Shown: positions 1 through 30,899 of the stretch, in pieces
Numbering within the stretch: the stretch's first letter is position 1
How the letters are laid out: each line of letters opens with the position of its first letter
Assembly: GCA_963681505.1 (NCBI GenBank)
Contig: OY811987.1
Coordinates: forward strand, 2,129,066 to 2,193,065
Direction of reading: 5' to 3'
DNA length: 64,000 nucleotides
From: Eunapius fragilis
Taxonomy: Eukaryota > Porifera > Demospongiae > Spongillida > Spongillidae
Position numbers and translations under genes: made by a program
Notes under the pieces: model-generated
The model's input: only the letters and a program-made list of their open reading frames with translations
What the model was told of the DNA's origin: nothing
Database searches by the model: none

Positions 1-848
1 CATCCTGATTGGGATGAAAAGCAAGAATTCAGTGGCCTCCTTAAGCACGCCACCATGGCTGCAGCAGACGCTGCGGCCATGGCAGAGTAGCTCCATCGAA
101 ATGCGCTTCTCACTTTTCACTGACCACAACAGGAGGGATTCCTTAGATGACAAGCCTAGTCTATGTAGTGTGTTACACTCAAAAGCCACAGGGGAAGGGG
201 GAAGGGAGGTGCTCTTAACAAACCACAAGGCCGATGGGTGTGACATGCTTTCCTGCCAACACACATACACACATATACACACACACGCATGCATACAAAT
301 TGATGTGAGAGGAAAGAAGATGGTAAACTGCATTTATTGTAGCCACAACAAAGCTGTACAATACAGCCAGCCAACATAAATATATGTTTATATTGCGAGT
401 AACACACCTCATTTCCTTAATCCCCTTATTACAAGCAATTTACTACAAAAACTGAAACAGGGCAAGTGGCTGTGGGGGCTACATGGAACTTGACTGCTGT
501 TTTTACAGCACAGCATCCTCCTAAACATGGTGGTTTTGACCTAAGTGAACAGACAAAACAGTCTGTGACAAAATTTATGAATAACGTTACAATTCCTTGT
601 GATGTGGAAGAGGTTCTGGCTACCATGGTTACATCAGAAAGGATTATATGCTGCAGTGAATAGTGATCACGTGAGGACCCTTATTTCAGGTGTGTGTTAC
701 ACCATATATACACACAAACACACATGATGTGGAAAAGAGAGTGAGGAATCAAGGTGAGGGAGGAAATAAGGGAGTGTGTAATCACACTTCCATGTACATG
801 ACACACTGCCCACAACCTTCCCCTACATTGTATGATGATGGATACAGA

Positions 849-884
<36 letters not shown>

Positions 885-1480
885 GGGTGGCAAATCATAT
901 TCACAATCAATTTTTGCCATCTATGGTACTGTGTATTCTCAGTATGATATATATGACTGAATATGAATCTGATTTTTGCTAAACTGAGATGGTTATTAAT
1001 GCCCACAATGGCCATTCTGCCATTACATAACACCAGTCACATTACACCATGATTGTGCTGGCAGTAGCATGCTTCTGCATATTACACTACCACTGGAAAA
1101 GCTTGTGATTAACATTACATGCATTCATAAAGTGAACAAGTAGAGTGGGGAGGAAGCAGATTGTGTATGTAAGGGGAAGGTGAGCTAAGAAGTGAGAACT
1201 CTCTGAACTTCAGTAACGTCTATTACTTCTCCTAAGCAAGGATAGGTGTGGGAGAGGGGTGAACACCGAGGCCTTGAACTAGCTAGGGACTACATGATGC
1301 AAGTTTTTGCAACTGAAATAAAAACACTGCTCCAATTAGAACCGATTGTTCAACCTATATGTAACAAGGCATCCATTATTCCTTTACAGTGCCCAGTATG
1401 AAACAAAAAGTTAAGTCATCTGTAAACATTGGTATGCTTTCCACAAATAATGAAACAGGTTCACAATGTGTGCTGCCAGT
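1..1480. other. Flank without a confident gene
   Basis: I see CA-rich microsatellites (about 258-292 and 712-724), a pure G run and scattered short ORFs. One plus-strand stretch (about 450-660) reads as an open exon-like segment with a possible acceptor before 451, but I recognise no domain in it. It may hold downstream exons of the minus-strand CXXC gene; none could be assigned. Confidence 0.4.
851..883. repeat. Poly-G tract, 33 nt
   Basis: An uninterrupted run of G. It makes long glycine or proline runs in the six frames, which are not genes. It is one of about a dozen long G/C homopolymers in the window. Confidence 0.95.
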
Positions 1481-1492
1481 AACTGCACTTAC

Positions 1493-2435
1493 TACTTCAA
1501 ACTGCCCGTTTTGGCCGTGTAGGGTGTTCTCCACAGGAGTAGATGTTTGGAGTGGATAGAACGAAGGTTGTGTGGCTTTTCGTGGAGTAACGTTCTGAAG
1601 CCAAATAATAGAGGAGGTAAAGGAAAAAGGAAGTGGTGGAAAAAGGGCAAAAAAACTAACGTGGACAGGGAGACATGGAGAGGGGGGAGGGGGAAAGGGC
1701 AGAGAGGAGGTTAGGACAGGAGGTAGGGAGATGTGGATGAAGGAGAAAGAGAAAGAAGAGGGCAACGAGGAGGGAGAAAGAGAAAGGATATTGCAAGGAG
1801 AGAGGGATGATAGTGATGCCTATGTATACTGATGAATGGCAGACACAAAAGTACTTGCACACAATTCTTACTCATCCCACTTTGTGTGGTACAATTCAGT
1901 CAGAGCAATTGACACACAACAGTTGCTTTCAACCTTAACTACGGGCAGTTGGTATTTCACTGGCACCCGCTTTGTTCTCTCTATATATCATTTTAAGGTC
2001 AATTTAGGGGAAGAAGTCATGCGAGGGGCGTGTTATTATAGGAGCAATATTCATAGCAAAGTTGTGAAAGAGAAAAGTTTTGTTGTTACAGACGTAAAGT
2101 TGTAAAAAAAGAGGTGCGACAGGGCGAAAAGTCGTACACCCACTCATCCGTACCGTGTCATCCGCGCCTATAAGCAGTGGGGGAGTGCGCCGCTGGAATT
2201 ACTTTACTCGGCCCACGGTAGTAAAGCGTAACAAAAAAATCGCTTGAGCGGTTGTGTCGTCAGTTCGACCAATCAAGCCGATTGGTGTGTATATGTCCGT
2301 GTGTGCGTGTGTTGTGTGTGCGTGTGTGGTGTTCGCGTGTTTCCGCTTGTTGTGCGTGTATTTTTGTGTGCGTGTGTGTGTGTGTGGGTGTGTGTGTGCG
2401 TGTGTGTGTGTGTGTGCGCGCGCGCGTGTGTTGTG

Positions 2436-2481
<46 letters not shown>

Positions 2482-2883
2482 TTTAAGAAAGAAAAAAAAA
2501 CGTTCCAGTGGGGAAAATTATATACTTCACGAACCTAAAGATGTTATCTTTTAACTATTAGTATGGCCAGTCGGTAACATGCAAATTCCTACTCGGCTTA
2601 CCGAGGAGTATGGCTTTCTTTTTAGTAGCTCGCACTTTCGCTGTTTGCAAGGAGACTGATTAACCATGCATGCCTTACAAACTCCGCAGTTTGCTTGTAG
2701 TCGGCATCCCGCGCACTCCATACACCGTTTTCGCCTTTGGCGTTTAGTTCCGCTATTAAGAAAGGAATCGGTCACTGTTTTGTTCAAGATAAAGTGAGGC
2801 GATTGAGTTTCATTTGGCGAGGGAGGAGGACTCAGGCTTTGAGGTCCCGGGCAGATCCATGAACCTGTTACTGCGGATGCCAT
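1493..2883 (-). CDS. CXXC zinc-finger protein, TET/CXXC4-5 type (5' exons)
   Basis: Minus-strand gene; the two exons I can place are 2883-2602 (94 codons, phase 0) and, less surely, 1594-1493 (34 codons, phase 0). Exon 1 starts with ATG at 2883 and ends at a GTAAGC donor. Residues 54-84 form an eight-cysteine CXXC finger: Cys54, 57, 60, 66, 69, 72, 79 and 84, in the spacing CxxCxxC-x5-CxxCxxC-x6-C-x4-C. It is preceded by a basic patch (KRQRRKR) and followed by KCELLKRKP, close to the KCEELKKKP of CXXC4/CXXC5/TET proteins. Fingers of this class bind CpG-containing DNA in the nucleus. The second exon lies between a CTTCAG acceptor and a GTAAGT donor and encodes a Ser/Thr/Pro/Gln-rich linker. 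The gene runs left; I found no dioxygenase domain, so I cannot say whether it is a TET enzyme or a stand-alone CXXC4/5-like regulator. Confidence 0.75.
1600..1810. repeat. Purine-rich (GGGAGA) low-complexity stretch
   Basis: About 200 bases of almost pure A/G on the plus strand (pyrimidine-rich on the minus strand), directly upstream in minus orientation of the putative second CXXC exon. The opposite-strand ORF here is Ser/Pro/Phe-rich and looks like a composition artefact. Confidence 0.7.
2286..2479. repeat. GT microsatellite, compound
   Basis: Interrupted (GT)n with GC-containing variants, ending in a pure GT run at about 2446-2479. It lies in the first intron of the CXXC gene. Overlapping Cys/Val-rich ORFs in three frames are artefacts. 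Confidence 0.9.
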
Positions 2884-3159
2884 AGATTTGCTCCTGAGAG
2901 TCCTTCCGATTGTTCAGAACGATATTTGGCTTAAAAGTAAACATGCATGGTATGGTACCATAATTAAGCGCCTATATAATTATGCATTCCTGAGATACGT
3001 TGTGTTTGTCAAGTTGGTTATCAATTACGCATGCGCAATGCCTGTTTGAAGCCAGGAATACAATGTTTGCTATAACTTTGGACTGGAGCAACTCTAGCGG
3101 TACAAGGAAGACAGAATGACGCGTTGGCAGATTAAAGATTAGAAAGAACCGCACATCAT
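2884..3159. promoter_or_regulatory. Shared head-to-head promoter of CXXC gene and SMG6
   Basis: Only 276 bases separate the two divergent start codons (2883 minus, 3160 plus), so one short region must hold both 5' UTRs and both promoters. It contains GCATGCGC at 3029-3036, the core of an NRF1-type site; NRF1 motifs are common in bidirectional housekeeping promoters of animals. An AT-rich stretch with TATATAATTA lies near 2973-2982. Promoter function is inferred from the layout. Confidence 0.6.
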
Positions 3160-22911
<19,752 letters not shown>

Positions 22912-23109
22912 AGACACATTTACTTGCGACTATAAACTTCTGATGCTACTTTTTTTAAAATTTATTTTTAAAAAGCTATTTTTGCTGAAATTACCAAATG
23001 AAGAAGTTGTCAACAGTCAGGTTGCATTGCAAGAGGGCCATTTTGAAAAGTTAAATTGATTTTGCAGGTATTATATTGTTACTACACAAGCCTCTGCCCC
23101 ATAGGAAAA

Positions 23110-23560
23110 AAAAGTTCAAAGTGGATGCAGTGATGTTACCTTATATAATTGTATAAATATTGTAGATTGTGGGGCAAAAACGATATCATGATATTATGTA
23201 CAATTTTACCATCTGGATACACTCCTTAAATTAACATAATCCACATACAATACATTAAGTAATGACATGTTCACAGTATTTCAGGTGATACTTCAAACCT
23301 TTCTTGTATAGAAATGATCTGTGTTCAGTCTCATCACTATGCATTCTGCAGTGGGCCTTTAATGCACCTTGTGACTTGAATGATTTCTGACAAAAACAGT
23401 CCCATGTATGAGCGAGCATGCAGTTCTGATTTGTGTGAAAATGCCTTTTTACATTGTTTGCACTGATGTGGCCTCTCCCCTGTCATGATAATACTTTTCC
23501 AGCTTGTAACCACTTACGTGGTTTCATTCCACTTGGCATTGTCTGCATATATACAAAGTG
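23110..23560 (-). pseudogene. C2H2 zinc-finger gene copy 1, internally deleted
   Basis: Minus-strand relative of the intact gene at 26674-27351. It keeps the C-terminal part (FCQKSFKSQGALKAHC..., ending CEHV), a remnant finger, the short first exon with its GTAAG donor near 23525 and the 5' flank with a TATA-like stretch near 23610. Most of the finger array is missing. Its 3' flank shares GTGGATGCAGTGATGTTACC with the other copies. Confidence 0.65.
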
Positions 23561-23849
23561 GGTCAGTGTGGACACAACAGACATCCTGGCACAATTACCC
23601 TTCACCTTGGCCCCACCTTTATAGACCAATAATGTGCTCTTATTAATCATCAGATCCACACATTCAAGCTTAAGTCATAGGAATTGTGATAGGAAACAAA
23701 AACTCACTACCAAGTCATGTACATTATCTTGTTGACATGTAACCACACCAAACACACGTGAACAACATTTTTCATATAGGCATGTCAATAATTGTGTTAA
23801 ATGGAAGGAAACAAGGCCAGAGTCACAGGATATTTTATCCCCCCCCGAA

Positions 23850-25550
23850 CATTTTATCCGGGGAAATAATTTGTGCTAGAGGTGGAACCAGGTATAAATG
23901 ACCGATAAATGGCACCTTGTTTCTATGATCTGCTTTATATTTATTCACATCTATAGTAATAATATGAAGGTGACAATAAAACAGACTTGGCAAAAAAAAA
24001 AAAAAAAAAAAAAAAACTATTGTAAGAAAACATGTTTACGTCATGTTAAAAGAAGAACACAAGCATGTAAGACAGATGTGGTTCTGGCATTGCCTGTGCT
24101 CCCTGTCCCACCGCAGGATGGTAGATGTAGACAAAATGTTATTTGACCACTCCTTTTGCTTGGGTAGCAAGTTAGGTTCGGTAGGTAGGGGCAGAAGTCT
24201 TCAAGATTGCTTTGTAGAAGTTCTTAGTGAGACAGATTATGCGCTTGGTCAACGCTGTGCTCTTTGCTCCATTTCTTTCCTGTCCTCTGGTACCAACAGG
24301 TCCAAAGTGGCTTCTGGATCAGTGAGCCTGTCAAACGGATTCTCTCAGTCTCATATTACCTTGTATGCCTCCCGGTCAGAGACTCTTTGGGCAGCCCTCC
24401 TAATTGGTCTATGGCACTGGTTTCTCTTGCTTTGTGTATAAGGCCTTCTGCGATGAGCCCTTTCCATATCCCAGCCTGGTGGTTGGCCACAGGCTGTGTC
24501 CCTGACAGAGACGGTCTCCCACACCAGGCCTTGATCCACCCCTCGTATCAAAGGCTCGATTGGTGAGCCCGGCATAGTGTTGATGTCATCAAAGTGGTTG
24601 GAATATTGGATGGTTGTGTTGTGGTGGGAGGGGCTACTGCAGGGTAGACCCGTTGCAAGAATAATGGGTTTGCCAAAACCTTTGCCTAGCACCTCGAACA
24701 TAGCTCTCATCTTGGTCCTCTCCGGTCTTTAGTATGTACAGCTGGGGTGTAGGTCTGATGAAAGTACCATTTGCACTTAAGCTTGTCTTCGCGGAAACGG
24801 ATCGCCTCATCCACACTTATGGTGGATACACATGGAATCTGCCCTGATATAAAGAACCCTCTCATGTACAGGCTTAGGTTTCTTTCCACTGTGGCTTGCC
24901 ATAATACTTTATTCCCAAAAGCCGAAGTCAAATCACCCACGATTTTAAGCACAAATGGATTACATGTATAGAAATGAACATTTAATGCTAATTTAATGCA
25001 GTTAGTTTTCTACAATTACTAAATAAACTATTTTGTGCAAAAAGGATGGTAGCTCTCTAAGCGGTTTGAAACGTTTCGGAGCAACGGTAAGTGGTGCTAA
25101 TCTATAAAAAGTATGGTTAAGCACGGGAATGAGTGTAGTTTGATCGAGCCAAAAAGCGTGACCTGATATTGCATCTTGACCGATCAGTGAGTGTGAGAGC
25201 GCCATGAGCAAAGTAGGGTCACACGGAATTCATGATTAGAATGGACCAACAACACTCTAGTGATATAGTTTGGGGTTCCCGCTACTTGAAAATGTATTTA
25301 TCTCAATAGCAACACTTAAAATGGCCGAGATATATCTTTCCTGTAATTCCTTATCCACCTCTACAGTATTTTTTATCCGCCCGGATAAAATATTCCATGC
25401 AGGATATAAAATCCGTTAGGATATTATAGTACATTTTATCCTACCCCAGTATATTTGTATTTATCCCACCCTAAGATAAACGGTCGAAGCTATAGAACCA
25501 GTTCATGTAGTATTTCAAAATTTGCGACGCGGGGGAGGGGGCGGGGATAG
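23850..25550 (-). pseudogene. Unrecognised coding-like region between ZF copy 1 and SMG6 fragment
   Basis: Flanked by blocks rich in ATTTTATCC and its complement (23830-23870, 25375-25470), which may be terminal repeats of one element. Minus frames include 25211-25002 (SLIGQDAISGHAFWLDQTTL), 24952-24707 (YMRGFFISGQIPCVSTISVD) and 24710-24351, separated by frame changes. I recognise no domain. An A run lies at 23992-24017. Probably the body of a decayed mobile element. Confidence 0.35.
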
Positions 25551-25557
25551 CATTTTA

Positions 25558-25895
25558 TCGCTGTCCAGGTCACAGTTGTGGGAACTACCTCCGGTGCTGC
25601 TGCGGACCTTCAACTAGGGGAGGTATCTCGGTGGTGGTGCTGCCTTTGCTCAGCTCCAGGTGTTCGAGGCACTTGCAAAAAACGGCAGTGCAAAGTTCTA
25701 GGGCAAGACAGAAGGCCATACCACAGTAGACGTTCCTCCCTGCCTCACTGTCTGAGAGAGGTGTAGAGGCACAAAACAATACAGATGTTGTGCGCACACA
25801 AATCACACAAATACACAGACACACCCACACACACACACAAACACAACAATATCACTTCAGGGATCATGCATGTGATGAGAAGACAGGTGAAGAGG
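25558..25895 (-). pseudogene. SMG6: Inverted duplicate of SMG6 exon 10 and its upstream intron
   Basis: Reverse complement of about 9240-9640. It includes the end of intron 9 with a shorter GT tract, the exon 10 acceptor CTCTCTCAG, and exon 10 coding sequence (YCGMAFCLALELCTAVFCKC) almost unchanged, then a small deletion near 25595. Presence of intron sequence shows DNA-level duplication, not retroposition. High similarity suggests recent origin. It cannot encode a working protein alone. Confidence 0.85.
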
Positions 25896-26673
25896 TAAAT
25901 CACTTACATATGTCAAATGTTATGAAGTAAGATTCCATAACACTGACTCATGAATTCAAATTTGTCCCCATCAAGCATTTTTATGTTAGAGGGGGTTGAA
26001 ATAAGAGATAACTGGTAATACAGTCATAGATTTTTTTCAGCAGTTAATAATTTCAAGCTTCTGCTACTATAGGAAGCCATGAAAAGCAACTATAGTCACT
26101 AACAACATCACACTCTGGACAAAGGAGTGAGCTCATTAAAGCTCTATTTGCAATGCATGTTTCTAATATATGGACCGACTATATGCAGCATTGTTTGAAA
26201 GGAACGCCAGACTAGTTTTGCAACCTGTTACGCACAAAATAAGCAGTCATGCATAAAATGGCACACGCTTAGACTCTAGGTAATATGTGGTGTGAAATTA
26301 ACATCCTAAAATTTTTTAAGTGTTTAGAACAAAAATTGTGCAAAGTGGATGCAGTGATGTTACCCCATATTGTAGACTACAGATAGTGGACACATGGGGG
26401 ACAGTGTCCAGCAAAATCACCCTTCGATTTCTGGGTGGTTTTTCATGTTTTCAAATTTTTAGATTTTCTGTGAACTCCAAAGAGCTTCTATCAAATGGCC
26501 CTTATGCACCCTAAATTGGACTATCCATAATAAAGTTATTAGGCACTGAATTTATAATTAGCCATACATTTCAATGCGAGCATTACTTTTCTTTTGCTTG
26601 TCCTGGAAATTTAGAAAAAGTATCACAAGGGTGATTTTATACAAGCATTTTAGCAAAATCCACATATAATACA

Positions 26674-27351
26674 TTAAGTAGTGACATGTTCACAGTGCTT
26701 CAGGTGATACTTCAACCCTATCTTGTACAAAAATGACCTGTGACATCCTCTGTTCTGGCACTTCAATCTCTCGTCACTATGTATTCGGCAGTGGGCTTTT
26801 AAGGCACATTGTGACTTGAATGATTTCTGACAAAAACAGGTAAATGGCCGTTCCCCTGTATGAGTGAGCATGTGTTTTTTCAGGCTTGACAGCAGTGAAA
26901 ATGTCTTTCCACATTGTTCACAATGATGTGGCTTCTCCCCTGTATGTGTGAGCATATGTCTCTTCAGAATTGGCTTTTGAGAAAATGCCTTTTCACATTT
27001 TTCACATTGATGTGGCTTCTCCCTTGTATGAGTGAGCATGTGATATTTCAGATGTGACAATTGTGAAAATGTCTTTCCACATTGTTCACACCGATGAGGC
27101 CTCTCCCCTGTGTGAGTGAGCACATGTCTTTTCATGGCTGACTTATGAGAAAATGCCTTTCCACATTGTTCACATTGATGTGGCTTCTCCCTTGTATGAG
27201 TGAGCATGTGTTGCTTCAGGTTTGACAGTAGTGAAAATGTCTTTCCACATTGTTCACACTGGTGTGGCCTCTCCCCTGTATGAAGAGCACATGTGTCATG
27301 ATAATATTTTTCCAGCTTGTTTCACTTACGTGGTTTCGTTCTCCTTTCCAT
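26674..27351 (-). CDS. C2H2 zinc-finger protein, copy 2, intact two-exon gene
   Basis: Exon 1 is 27351-27330 (ATG, seven codons plus one base), donor GTAAGT; a 54-base intron follows; exon 2 is 27275-26674. The product is 207 aa. Five regular fingers of the CEQCGKxF...LKxHxLTH type with TGE(K/R)P or TREKP linkers are followed by a degenerate finger (CFCQKSFKSQ...HCRIH) and a last C-x4-C...H-x3-C finger (CQNRGCHRSF...HLKHC), a C-terminal pair shared by all copies. The class is a nuclear DNA-binding protein; no KRAB, SCAN or BTB domain is present. A TATA-type box lies at 27444-27449, 93 bases upstream of the ATG. The exon 1 assignment rests on phase and conservation between copies. It is the only undamaged copy of the four. 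Confidence 0.8.
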
Positions 27352-27439
27352 TAAAGCAGTGTTTTCTGCATATGTACAAAGTGGGTCAGTGTGGGCACAA
27401 TAGACATCCTCTGGCACAATTAGCCTTCACCTTGGTCCC

Positions 27440-27450
27440 ACCCTTATAAA
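27440..27450 (-). promoter_or_regulatory. TATA-type promoter of ZF copy 2
   Basis: TTTATAAGGGTGGG on the minus strand. The same box and about 120 flanking bases are conserved in the 5' flanks of the copies at 41 kb (near 41600) and 49 kb (near 49250), and in changed form at 23610. Confidence 0.55.
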
Positions 27451-27545
27451 CTGATTAGAAAGTTATGTGTTTGCATGATGTAGTTCCCTAATTATCAACT
27501 CAACCTCCAAGACACCAGAAAATGGATTCACACATTCAAACTTAA

Positions 27546-27944
27546 TGTCTCATGTACCGGGTGTCCTCCCGGGGGTACATTTGTCTACTGCAGTATACAC
27601 AAAATAAATTTATTCACATTTTGCCAGTTTAATATCTCTTTTAGATTTTAGTGCTTGGCCCAAAATTGCCAAGGTATAATTCTTTTTCTTTGGTCCCAAG
27701 CCAGAAGCTATTCAATCGCGATACGTGTGGCTGCTAGGTAATTTTCTATACTAACTACGTGTACCGCACAAATAGCTTCACTTTGATGCTCTGACTTCAG
27801 ACAAGAGAAAGAGAATTAAAGCTTGGCAATTTCGAGCCAAGTTCTAAAATGTAAAAGGGATGTTAAACTGGCAGAATGTGAATAGATTTCTGTACACCGC
27901 AGTTAACAAATATACTCCCGGGGGGATGTCCGGTACATTAGACA
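27546..27944. mobile_element. TTAA-flanked MITE, 399 bp
   Basis: Flanked on both sides by TTAA (27542-27545, 27945-27948). Terminal inverted repeats of about 85 bp begin TGTCTCATGTACCGG on the left and TGTCTAATGTACCGG, inverted, on the right. The flanks of ZF copies 1 and 3 carry the same neighbouring sequence with a single TTAA and no insert (CAAGCTTAAGTCATAGG near 23667; CAAGCTTAATTCACAAG near 41700). TTAA duplication is the hallmark of piggyBac-type transposases; no transposase is present here. Confidence 0.85.
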
Positions 27945-28979
27945 TTAAGTCACAAGAACTGTGATTAGAAATAAACCCACTACCAAGTCATTTACATTAT
28001 CATGTTGACACCAAAGAACAGAAGCCCCAAATGTAATTACATATAAACATGTGAATAACATTTTTCATATTGTGGTAAAGGCATGCCTGTCAATAAGGTG
28101 TTAAATGGAAGGAAACAAGGTCGGATAAAATAATTAACACAGACCTATATTCAGAAGTTTGTAAGAGTGGAATATAGCTGAGTGAAAATAATACAAGGTA
28201 ACCTTCTGTTGATTGTGACATAATAATTGCTGCAGAAATGTCACTGATAGATAGAGACAGAACATGTATTTACTGTCTAGGTATGCTGATGACTCAACTT
28301 GTGCAGCTCACATTTGGTGATTGATGTGTATGCCTAGTAAAATTAGTAACTGTGTCATATATGTATGCGAATAAAGAAACCATGTTCATCTGTCAAGCTA
28401 TAGAGTAGAGACTTGGCAGATAATGGTGGGAGGGTGGGATTATGTGTTGTTAGAGACTGAGAATCGAAATGACACACAGATAGGTTGCACACATACAGTG
28501 AGACTATTGCTTTGAGGTGATCTATATAGGGTGTGTAGCCGATTTTTAAGGTTATTTTACTATTTGCGATTACCTACTTGGTTGACAATGAATATGGCAG
28601 TATTCGGAATATCCGATTTCACAATTGATGCTTAATTTCATACTTGCGATTCATTGATATCTGTCCTGCCTAAAGTAAAAAATGGTTACCTTTAGCCAAG
28701 GCTTACTAATGGGTTAATTTACACAAAAGTTTGGGGAGGAATTAATAAATAAATCGTGCAGTTATATACCTCAGTGGTTAGAAATGCCCTGGTGTTTACA
28801 ACAAATTCCACTCTTTGTACTACAGAAAATACAGGTGGGCACAAATTCTGTTTGCTCCGTCATCCCTTATAAAAAAGGCTTGTGCATCTCTGCAACCATA
28901 AATGCTTACACAACACTACAGCAAATAAAACAAATATTTTACTATCTTTCTGCATATATCTTCAGAGATGAGAGCTTTG

Positions 28980-29490
28980 AATGCATTATGAACTCCATCT
29001 GCTCAGCATAATAATAAATAGGGGAGGGTGAGAGTAAGCCCCATTCCACGCAAAGCGTTGAAGCTTTTGGAGATCCACACTTAGTGGCATCAGTTTTGTC
29101 ACTTGTAATAATGGTTTCCCGTTCGCTTTGCTCAATTTTTCGCCATTGCATACCATAACCACATATATTCATAATTCAGTTGAGGGGTCCCTCTATATAG
29201 AATTTTTCCCCATCGTACCCAGACCCACTGTCGTCATTAAGCGTAAATTCAGCAATCCACTGCATGGGCCTGGCCACTACTACTGTATCATATAACCATT
29301 TGATGCTTCATTTTTGTAAGAACAACGTGCAGCATAATTATTCATGACTTCACCCCAAAATACCCCCCCCCCCCCCCCCACCCCGAATCCACCCTTGAAT
29401 AGCCATTAGAATGTTCTAAAAGAGGCAGGTCAGTTCAACCTTTAGTAGGTGAACACTATAATTGACAGTTGATGTCTGTTGGTGTAATCA
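28980..29490. repeat. Segmental duplicate, upstream flank of ZF copy 2
   Basis: Matches 42035-42510 over its length, for example AATAATAAATAGGGGAGGGTG, CACGCAAAGCGT and GACAGTTGATGTCTGTT. A 17-base C run (about 29363-29379) interrupts this copy. No gene was recognised in 27950-28980 either. Confidence 0.8.
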
Positions 29491-30480
29491 TTTGTTGTTC
29501 GGTGCACCTGAGGAGTTCTATGTTCTATGGAGTGCTGGGTCTGTATAGCATAGCTTAAGCCAGCTTCGATGAACTGTTAATTTCTGGTTTCCTCCAATGA
29601 ACTGATCCTATAGTTGAATGGACTAGTCTTGTTTGACTGTGTAAGGACCTTAGTGGAGTGAACTTCTTACTCTGCCCTAGTTTAACCCTAATACATAAAA
29701 CCATACTCTGTTCCAAACCTGAAGAGCTTCTCCTACACTGCCTGCGTCAGCCAGCAAGCTTTTGTCTCTGATACACTTGCTGGAGATGTTGGTGGACTTG
29801 TGAAAATGCTGAATGCAACACTATTTCACATGTTGCTCCTAGCTCTTACCCAGAGGCATAGTAAATGAATACTTAAAATCAGGATAATCCAGTATGGGAG
29901 CTCGACACTGACCAGCAACCTGGGGAAAAGAATACGTATACTTTGTACCACTTGTCTAAAAATGCACCCAGAGCTCCTATAAAGTTACGAGTCTCAGTCA
30001 ATGGAGCTCTGTTGGAAATGGAAGTAGACACAGGATCCACAGTATCCATCATCAGTCAGTACACCTATAGCCATCTACGGCCTAGGCCTGAGCGTCCGTT
30101 GCTGAGTAACGCGAACGTTCGCCTGCGAACGTACACTGGTGAACACATCAAGATCACAGGGCATATCTCAGTGGACGTGTCCTATGGACAGGATACCTAC
30201 ATTTTGAGTTTTCTTGTGGTAGAAGGAAATGGTCCATCTTTGTTGGGGCATGACTGGTTGGGTAGATTGAAACCTAATATTTTTTGTTTTCTACGTAGGA
30301 TTGGATGAAGGATTGGAGTAGCTGTTAAAAAAGCATATTAATCTTTTCAACGGAGAACTGGGGTGCGTGAAGGACGTTGTAAAAATTCGTGTAGACGATT
30401 CTGCCAAGCCACGCTTCTTCAGACCTCGACCAGTCCCGTTTGCTCTCAAGAAGAAGAGCTAGAGAAATTCAAACATTATG
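29490..30480. mobile_element. Ty3/Gypsy fossil A (fragments)
   Basis: Two pieces of Ty3/Gypsy elements. A minus-strand integrase C-terminal segment (about 29850-29490) matches the one at 44300-43890. A plus-strand protease-to-RT-start segment (about 29930-30480) contains the DTGST active-site motif and a LLGHDWL end. The set is broken and incomplete; most of the reverse transcriptase and both LTRs are absent. Probably old. Confidence 0.75.
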
Positions 30481-30806
30481 ACGCAACATGTGTGCGCATA
30501 GGCAGCTGCAGAGTTTTCATTGACAATCAGCTGTTTGAGACTCTCAACAATGGAGGAATATGCTTACTCATGTAGAAGATCTTTCTATTCTGGTCCTTAC
30601 AGTTTTGGTGACTCTCAAGTTTCTCCTGAGTTTGGGTTACAAAATGCTGAATAGTTCTATGGATCCGGATCAGCTGGAAGACGATGTTCTCGTATGTTTC
30701 ACAGGATAGAATGCAATGCCGATACAATTAGGTTTTCTCTTGGAATAGGAACCAACCCAGTGAGTGAATTAGAAACAACTCCAACAAGAATACCCTCTGC
30801 ATGTAT

Positions 30807-30808
<2 letters not shown>

Positions 30809-30860
<52 letters not shown>

Positions 30861-30868
30861 CGTGTGTA
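30809..30868. repeat. (GT)n microsatellite
   Basis: GT tract of about 50 bases with two GC interruptions at the right end. Confidence 0.9.
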
Positions 30869-30899
30869 GTGTATCAGACAGTACCAAGCTGCTTTCAAC

